From assembly GCA_009760885.1 (NCBI GenBank), contig CM019701.1, positions 38,557,515-38,621,514 of the forward strand: a stretch of 64,000 nt of DNA, read 5' to 3'. The notes beneath the pieces were generated by a model. The model worked only from the letters and a program-made list of their open reading frames with translations. It was not told where the DNA came from and made no database searches. Both the position numbers and the translations under genes were made by a program. Shown piece after piece: positions 57,065-64,000 of the stretch. This stretch comes from Achatina immaculata. Taxonomy: Eukaryota; Mollusca; Gastropoda; Stylommatophora; Achatinidae. Numbering within the stretch: position 1 is the first letter of the stretch; every line of letters begins with the position of its first letter.

Positions 57065-60000
57065 TAATCTAAATGCCATGACGCAGGGCGTAAGCGATAA
57101 TTTCTCTCCACAATTCCCTGTCTTTTGCGTTGATTATGAGATCTGCCGCTGACTTTCTTCCTAGCCACACTGACAGCTCATCCAGTAACTTCTCTCTCTG
57201 TCTTCCTCTGTCTCTTTTTCCCTCAATATTTCCATTTGCCACAGTATATTTCAATTTTCCTCTTCTCAGAAAATGTCCTACAAATTTAGGTTATCTGCCT
57301 CTGACCTTTGCTATAATTTGCTTTTTAAATCCAGCCTTTCTTAAGACTTATTCATTGATTTTCTTAGCTGTCCATGGTACCTTCAGCACCCTTCTTATAA
57401 ACCACACTTCTGTGGCATCCATTTCTCGCTGTACTCTTTTATTCATGGACCATGCTTCACTACGATAAAACAAAATTGGGTCGATGTAACATTTAAGTAC
57501 TCGGAATCTTGTTTCCATTGATATGGATCTGTTGCACAAGATGTATCTCATTGTCTGGAATGCTGACTTGGCCTGAGCACATCTGCTTTTTATTTCATTA
57601 TGACATTTCCAATCAGCTGTTATAATCGTTCCTAAGTACTTGATTATCTATCAACTTGTTTCAGATTTGTGCCATTGATGGTAATGCTACATTTTGGTGG
57701 TATTCATTTCTTTGAGGTGACCATCATTTCAGCCTTCTTTTTGTTCAGGCTGAGACCTTTATTTTTACTTTCACGAAACCCGATGTTCAGAAGATCCCTT
57801 CACTTTTAGCAATCAGAACTGTGTCGTCTGCATATCTTAAGTTATTAAAGTTGTACCCGCCAATTGATATTCCTGGTATGTTCTTAATATTTCTCATTAT
57901 GTTTTCGCTATACAAGGAGGAGAGGTCAGGAGATAGAACAAATCCTTGTCTCACTCCCAATTTTATGTCTTGGAATGCTCCTATTTGGTTCTCAACCCTC
58001 AATGCTGCTGACTGCTGCCAATATATGTTTATGATGAGTTTCAGATCTTTCCCATCTATGTTGATGTCTTCTTGCATTCTTATAATTTCTGTGTGCCTTA
58101 CTTAATAAAATGTTTTTCAGTAGTCTATGAAGCATAAGTATAGGTCTGTCTTTACTTCTACTGATCTCTCCATCAATGTTCTCATTATATATATATGACA
58201 TTAGTTGTACCTTTTCCTCCAACGAAGCCGCACTGTTCTTCAGCGATTTCTGGTTTTATTTTGCTCCTGACTCGTCTCATAACAATACGAAGCAGGATTT
58301 TAGTAACATGGCTCATAAGACTAATGGTTCGATGGTCTTCACATTCAACTGCACCTTGTTTCTTTTGTAGGGCAATGAATATTGGTTGCAAAAGGTCTGA
58401 TGGGACATAGTTACTGTTATAGATGTCATTCAGCAATCTGGTAACTGTTTCTATGCCAAGCTCTCCTAGTGCTTTCAATTCTTCCTTAGTCATTTTATCT
58501 AGTCCTCGTGCTTTTTTGTTCTTCATGTATTTGATGGCTCCTTCCACTTCTGGTGTTAATATGTGAGGCCCTTCATTATTATTTCGTAAATCTATTTCGC
58601 TTCTATTGTCCTCATAAAAAAGGTAGGTAAAGGTAATCCTGTCATGCCTTAGAGGCACTTAGGTCTCTCTAATGTATTCGCACTATCTTGGCATTATTTT
58701 ATCTCTGTCCATTATTGTATGCTTCTACTTTGACTTCAGGCAACCAGTCTTGTGGTATGTCCTTTTGTTTGTTAACTCCTTTATTTGTTTGTACATATCT
58801 CTTGTGTTTCAATGATGGTGTGTTTCTATTTCACTACATTTCATATTTAACCACACCTCTTTAACTTTATTGAATTTGTGTCTTATTTTTTTATTTATTT
58901 TGTCATATTCATCTTTATCTTCCTTAAGACTTCTTCTCCGATTCAATAGTTGCAAAATTTCTTCTGTCATCCACCCCTGTTTAGTGTGTCTTTTATTTTA
59001 AGGTAGGATTTCGATAGCTGTTTGCTGAATAGAGTCTTTGAGCATATTCCATTGTTCATCAATCGTTTCAGTTTTCTCTATAGCATTATACCTATTATGT
59101 ACTATGATCCTATATTGTTCTTGTATTGCTTTATCTTTCCATAACAGCTGTCTATCTAGTTCTTTATTTTTAGGTGCTACTTTTAACCTGTTTAGCCTGA
59201 TTCTCCCTTTTCCTACAACTGGGATGTGGTCACTGATGCAGTCTGCACTTGGTCTTGTTTTCACGGATATTAGTGAGTTCTTGAATTTTCTGTTCATCAT
59301 TATGTAATCTATATGGTTACGTATGTTATTATTTGGGGATTTCCATGTCCATAGTCACCTTGGGTGTTGTTGAAACCAAGTACTTCTTATTATCACTTTA
59401 TTCTTTTCTGCCCAATCAATCAACATCTCTCCTCTTGTATTTCTGATACCTAGTCTATACTTTCCAGTATCTTCGTTGTCTTGTTCAGTCCCTACTTTCA
59501 CGTTTAAATCACCTAGCACAAAGTTTACTTCCCATGGTTTGCACTGTTTCATTGCCATGACAGATTGTTGTAAAATTCTTTTATCTCATCATCAGAGCTT
59601 TCTGAAGTTGGTGCGTATACTTCGGATGAGATGTGTTTCTATTGATTGGCCCTGTAATTTAACTATTAACACTCTGTCTGATATGCACCATACGCCTATC
59701 ACAGTTCTTGGTGTCTTCTTATTCAGTATTATGCCAACTCCATTTATATGCTGGTTTCCCCCGAAATATATTATTCTGAAGTCTTTATGATCTCTACTTC
59801 CTGCTACAATCCATCTAATTTTACATAAACAAAGGATGTTAATCTCCGTTCTCTTCATTTCTTGTTGGATTTTTTTCAGTTTTCCAAGTTCTGTTAATAT
59901 TATTATGTTTCATGTTGCAATTATTGTGGTGTTACTTATGTTTTTTTTTTTGGTTGCTTACAGTAGTTGGATGACGATCTGGTATCACCTGTCGAACGTG

Positions 60001-60435
60001 ATTGTCCCTACCGGACAAAGTCGTTCCCCATTAACGTGGTTATAATTCAAAGAATTGTGTATTGTCATGATTGTTTTTGGTAATGTACAGTGTTAGTTTC
60101 CCCTTGCCTTCCATCGGTTTGTTTATGGTTTACTCCAGTAGCCTTTGACTCTGGCTACAGCCTACCTTACAACGCAGCAGGGGGTTTGAAATCAGAGTTT
60201 TCCTTCTCCTAAATGAGCTACCAACCAAGACTAACGAGTCTCATCTACCCGAAGCGTCTGGTTTTCAGGCGCCAGATACTCGCATTTCGCTCCTTATCCT
60301 GACAGTTTAAACAGTTCCGCCACGAGAAGGCCAGGAGCTGGACTTGGACTGTCAGAGGCTACTTGAGACGCAAGCCTTGGAAACATTTAATTGGAGTGGA
60401 GAGCTTATTCTCCACCTTAACTGTCGCACCTTAAC
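57065..60435 (-). mobile_element. LINE family B, nearly full length
   Basis: A minus-strand non-LTR element of about 3.4 kb. The leader lies at 60435-59960. The endonuclease starts near 59890 (EINILCLCKIRW, YFGGNQHINGVGIILNKK) and continues at 59558-59355 (FVLGDLNVKVG) and 59300-58998 (ADCISDHIPVVGKGRIRL, ETIDEQWNMLKDSIQQTA). RT lies at 58658-57340 (KARGLDKMTKEELKALG, YVPSDLLQPIFIALQKKQ, TISLMSHVTKILLRIVMRR, EQCGFVGGKGTTNVIY, GVRQGFVLSPDLSSLYSE, RYADDTVLIA with the YADD box). The C-terminus is at 57254-57069 (EGKRDRGRQREKLLDELS, DRELWREIIAYALRHGI). Frame shifts split these parts, so it is inactive. Confidence 0.85.
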
Positions 60436-60699
60436 TGTTTTGCCGTACTGATCTTCATTTTCTTCTGACGCGGAGACATGGAGGAGACATGATGTCACCT
60501 TTAGAAAACGTCTCTCTGGCACAGACAAAACAATGAAAGACGAACTGACACGAAACCAACGAATTCTATCAATTCCAACTTGGAGACAGGAATAATAAAT
60601 TAAGTTTCCACTATTTTGTTGTTTCTGCCATCCTGAGATCGTAGGGAGAGAGAAGAACTCGAATGCATAGCGGAAGAATGCCTGGGAGCCAAGGTCATA

Positions 60700-61605
60700 A
60701 ATAAAAGAAAGAAGTGATTCGATGAAGTCTACATATTGGAAGACATAAAAAAGAACAGAGGGACAGATATGGTTGAATGGCATGAACAACAAAACAAATG
60801 AGGAGAAGTACCACACAAAGTGTAAAGAAGCACAAAAAGTTATTCGCAAACACAAACGACAATATATGAAAGACATGGTAAGCGAGACGTAGACATGCCA
60901 TCAAAATAAGAACAACAGGAAAGAACTACGAAGAGTAAAGCAAGGGTATAAATAACCTCTGCAGAGCTTGAAGGATAGTAATACAAACTTGATAAATAAT
61001 GAAGAGAAAATCCGGATTATATGCAAAGAATATTTTGAAAAAAAATGCTAAATTGTGAAGAGCCTATAAGTACACTATCATGCGAAGAAATACAGACGTG
61101 TCAACCTGAAATAGAGGAACCAGACTTAGAAGAAGTCATCTACAGTATCAAAGCAACGGGTTCAGATGAAATTGCTGCAGAATTGATTAAGGATGGGATC
61201 TCAATCTACATGAGCAGACATGCGCACTAATACAACAAATATGGAGAGAATAAAAACTCCCCAGTGAATGGAAACATTACGGATCCCAGTATTAAAAAAA
61301 AAAGGCGAAAAGAGCAAGTGTGAAAACTAAAGAGAAATATCCTTACTACAAACAAGCTACAAAATACTATCTATTATACTTTTAAATAGATTAAAACTAA
61401 ACAGCGAGAACATACTGGGAGAATATCAAGTAGGTTTTAGGAAGAATAGATCAACCGTAGACCAAATATTTTATCTGCATCAAAGAGCAGAAAAGTACTG
61501 GGAATATGGAAAAGAAGTATATAATATCTTAACTGACTTCAAGATAGCTTTTTACAGCATAGATTGGAGCAGCTTATGGAAATACGAAAGAATTTGAGAT
61601 AACTA
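60700..61605 (+). mobile_element. LINE fragment, family G
   Basis: Plus strand, several frames: CKEAQKVIRKHKRQYMKDMV (linker), EEPDLEEVIYSIKATGSDEI with IAAELIKDG (before RT), then SLLQTSYKILSIILLNRLK, ILGEYQVGFRKNRSTVDQIF and LTDFKIAFYSID. The order and spacing are those of an RT N-terminal half. It stops near 61605, just before family A sequence begins. The interval 60436-60699 has no feature. Confidence 0.7.
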
Positions 61606-61629
61606 ATTAATTAATCAATATGACCAGAA

Positions 61630-62160
61630 TATGCATGGAGAATGCACAAAATAAAGATCTTTACGCTAAGAATAATACTTGAAGAACATATTGAAAAGCA
61701 AAAATCATTAATCCTGAACTTCATAGACTTTAAAAAAGCATTTGATAGCATACACAGAGATTCATTGTGGATAATTTTAAGAATATATGGAATATCATCT
61801 AAGTTTGTGAACATCATTAGAGAACTCTACAATGGATAAGTTTGTGTAGTCAACACAGAAGAGTCAGCGAGCGAATGGTTCCAGATTGAAACAGGCGTGA
61901 AACAAGGATGTATATTATCTCCTTTGTTTTTTGGAATTTCCACAGACTTCATAATGAAAAAATGCTCGACATGTAAAACAGGCACTGACTGTGTACATTA
62001 GACCCAACTGGAAGATCTTGATTTTGCAGATGACATAACTCTTACCAGTGACAATGTGAAATCATTGCAAGAAAAAAACATACACTCTGTCTTCAATGGC
62101 TAGTAAAATTAGAATTTGAAATTAACAAGGAAAACAAAAATAATGAAACTTCTCATTAAC
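61630..62160 (+). mobile_element. LINE family A RT core fragment
   Basis: Plus strand: LRIILEEHIEKQKSLILNF, IDFKKAFDSIHRDSLW, GISSKFVNIIRELYNG, SEWFQIETGVKQGCILSPL and LEDLDFADDITLTSDN, so the RT catalytic FADD box is present here although it is deleted in the 53.8-kb copy. It is broken by a TAA after LYNG and by frame shifts, and truncated at both ends. Confidence 0.75.
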
Positions 62161-62164
62161 CAGT

Positions 62165-63060
62165 CAGTAATTTGCATGTCCCTTGCGGAACTTTGCCTCC
62201 CTAACAGCTCTCTTGTAGGCGTATCGGTTGAAGGAAAGATGACCTACTGCTGAAGCATCCATTCACAGATTATCAACGATGTCTTGCAATCATCTTCGCC
62301 TTGGTCTTCCTCTCTTTCTTTTTCCCATTATGTACCCTCCCAAAACTGTCGTTTATAAATTATCATGAAGTTTAATATGTCCAAAATATTTACATTTTCT
62401 TTGTTAAATCTTTTCTGCTAGCCAACCTTCTTCAATATTAAGTTCTTGTAGTATGGAAATATATGATTATGTGTGTGTTTCCATGATATTTGAAGGACTC
62501 TTCTGTAGCATTTGCATTCACAGGCATTATGTGTTTCTCAGCTGTTTTATTAAGTGTCCAGATCTCACAGGTATAAGTTGCAACTGAAAAAAGGCATGCA
62601 CTTTAAAAATCTTATTTTTGTAGTTCTGTCTCTTCCTCTCCACAGATTCTTTAGTTGTTTTACTTTTTGAAAAGCGATATATGTCTTCCTTTTAATTTCC
62701 CTCATTATATCTCCATTATTAGTTAGTAGTTATCCAAGATATTCAAAACTCTCCACTTCTTCCAGTTTTTCCTCATTGATACATATTTCAGCTGCCTTGT
62801 TTGTTTTGTCAGTTGTCATCAATGTAGTTTTCTTCGCATTAAGATAGAGGTTTTACTCTTCGCTGTTCTTACGGAATGACATCTTTTTATGTTGTGGACA
62901 GTATTACTGTGTCATCAGCATATCGAATCTCTGGTATTTCCTAACCTCAGTGGCATTGTTATTTTCTTTGTTTATACCTTTATAACATTCTTCATGATGT
63001 TTTCAGTATACAAGTTAAATACGAAGGTGACAGTATGCACTCCTGACTGATAAAAGGGAT
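62165..63060 (-). mobile_element. LINE family C, RT and C-terminus
   Basis: Minus strand: QECILSPSYFNLYTENIMKN near 63040, IRYADDTVILS (YADD box) near 62915, then CINEEKLEEVESFEYLG and, at 62165-62460, the same basic C-terminus as 56480-56778. It is 5'-truncated at about 63060, where Penelope sequence starts. Many stops. Confidence 0.75.
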
Positions 63061-63064
63061 AGCG

Positions 63065-64000
63065 AATGCAGTAAACTGGTTTAAATAAAAAAAGGTAGAT
63101 AGATGTGCATGGTGCAGTTTTACAAAGTGATAGAGGGAGTAAGTAAAGTGAGAAAAAAACGAATAGAAAGTATGAGAATGCATAAATGAAAAACATACAA
63201 CATCCGATATATCGGCGTGAGCCTTTTTCGATGATTACATACACAACGAGACACACACACACACACACACACAAAACGAAGAACTTATCTTAATGTGGCC
63301 TTCTCCAGAAGTAGAAAACAGAGAAGTGTGTGTATAGTCTTAGAAGGACCGCAACAAAAGATACCCGATAGAGCCAATCGTAAAGAAGAGGTGGAGAGAG
63401 AGGAGGAAAACAAGTGGTAGAAAGGGGTGGGGGGGGAAGTCAATAGAAACATGATAGCCGCCAGAGGAGGTGTCCTGGGGGGGAGGGAAAAGGAGACGCG
63501 GAGAGATAATAAACACCTGCAGGGAGAAAATGTGAAACTGGTGAATAGGACAAGACCCTATAAACACCAATATGTAGCCAGAGAAGAAAAGAGGATGGTG
63601 GTATGGAGGGGTAGCATAGAGAAAAAAGGTAGAGTTTTAAAAAAAGGGGGGGGGGAGTGGAAAACTAAAGAAGTTATAGAAAGCTGAAGACATTGTTAAT
63701 TCCAGCTAGTTGGAGACAGCCAGTCTGGAAAATAAGTCGCTGTTCTAGGACCCTCCGAGATCGTACATCAGCAGAACAAGAGCGGATAGCATTAACAGAT
63801 ATGTCCTATTTTCCCTGTGGTTGCTAAGGCAAAAATGTTTAGCCACAGGTGTCCAGGCCCTCTTAGAAATATCATTGAGATGCTGGCGAAATCGATATCC
63901 TAAGCGTAAGCCAGTCTCACCTATGTACTTCAAACCGCAACGTTTGCACATAATAGCATACATAACATTGCGTGAAGTACAAGTGAAACTCTCCTGAACT
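63065..64000 (-). mobile_element. Penelope-like element, cut by window end
   Basis: Minus strand. The GIY-YIG part at 63963-63745 (MYAIMCKRCGLKYIGETGLR, RAWTPVAKHFCLSNHR) is nearly identical to the 26-kb copy, then frame-shifts after NHR. The 3' region 63690-63080 matches 27459-28050 and contains GGCTCACGCCGA at 63212-63223 and a (CA)n run at 63251-63273. The RT part lies beyond the window. Confidence 0.85.

Overview
The window is animal nuclear DNA. It has spliced exons with GT/AG borders, long repeat-filled introns, many non-LTR retrotransposon families, Penelope-like elements, mariner relics, a tRNA-derived SINE and large satellite arrays. The mix of RTE-like LINEs, GIY-YIG Penelope elements and a secreted EGF plus F-type-lectin gene fits a lophotrochozoan, most probably a mollusc (perhaps a gastropod). 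That assignment is inference; nothing in the window proves the taxon.

I can support only one host gene. It lies on the plus strand from 21100 to 56442 and runs past the window. Six exons (21100-21163, 23093-23233, 24827-25003, 28344-28532, 43278-43502, 56224-56442) join in one reading frame. Every intron is phase 1, and about 338 residues are covered. They encode a signal peptide, an eight-cysteine laminin-type EGF module, a divergent galactose-binding-like domain (exons 3 and 4) and a recognisable F-type lectin (fucolectin) domain (exons 5 and 6). The product looks like the N-terminus of a secreted or membrane recognition receptor of the MEGF/scavenger-receptor kind. No transmembrane or intracellular exon is inside the window.

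Layout. 1-5.5 kb: mariner relics, one nested with a LINE 3' end, a 275-bp tandem duplication and a GAA-tailed repeat cluster. 6.1-8.3 kb: a 43-bp satellite with a 430-bp higher-order period, then a 27-bp minisatellite. 8.3-21 kb: gene-free DNA with LINE relics, a TTAA-flanked MITE-like family, an LTR-like segment, an RNase H LINE relic split by another repeat, and a nearly complete D,D34D mariner. 21.1-30.5 kb: exons 1-4, with LINE fragments, a mariner relic that gave rise to a 29-bp minisatellite, a Penelope-like element with an intact 415-codon ORF, and a SINE. 30.6-37.0 kb: about 190 copies of a 34-bp satellite inside intron 4. 38.5-41.7 kb: a 39-bp minisatellite and a very recent 1,005-bp tandem duplication carrying the SINE. 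43-56 kb: exon 5, a stack of nested LINEs and exon 6. 56.5-64 kb: more LINEs, including an almost full-length one, and a Penelope-like element cut by the window end.

Most long open frames in the window are transposon fragments or minisatellites whose unit length is a multiple of three, not host genes. LINE families are given arbitrary letters (A, B, C and so on) from similarities visible inside this window; their clade names are not settled.
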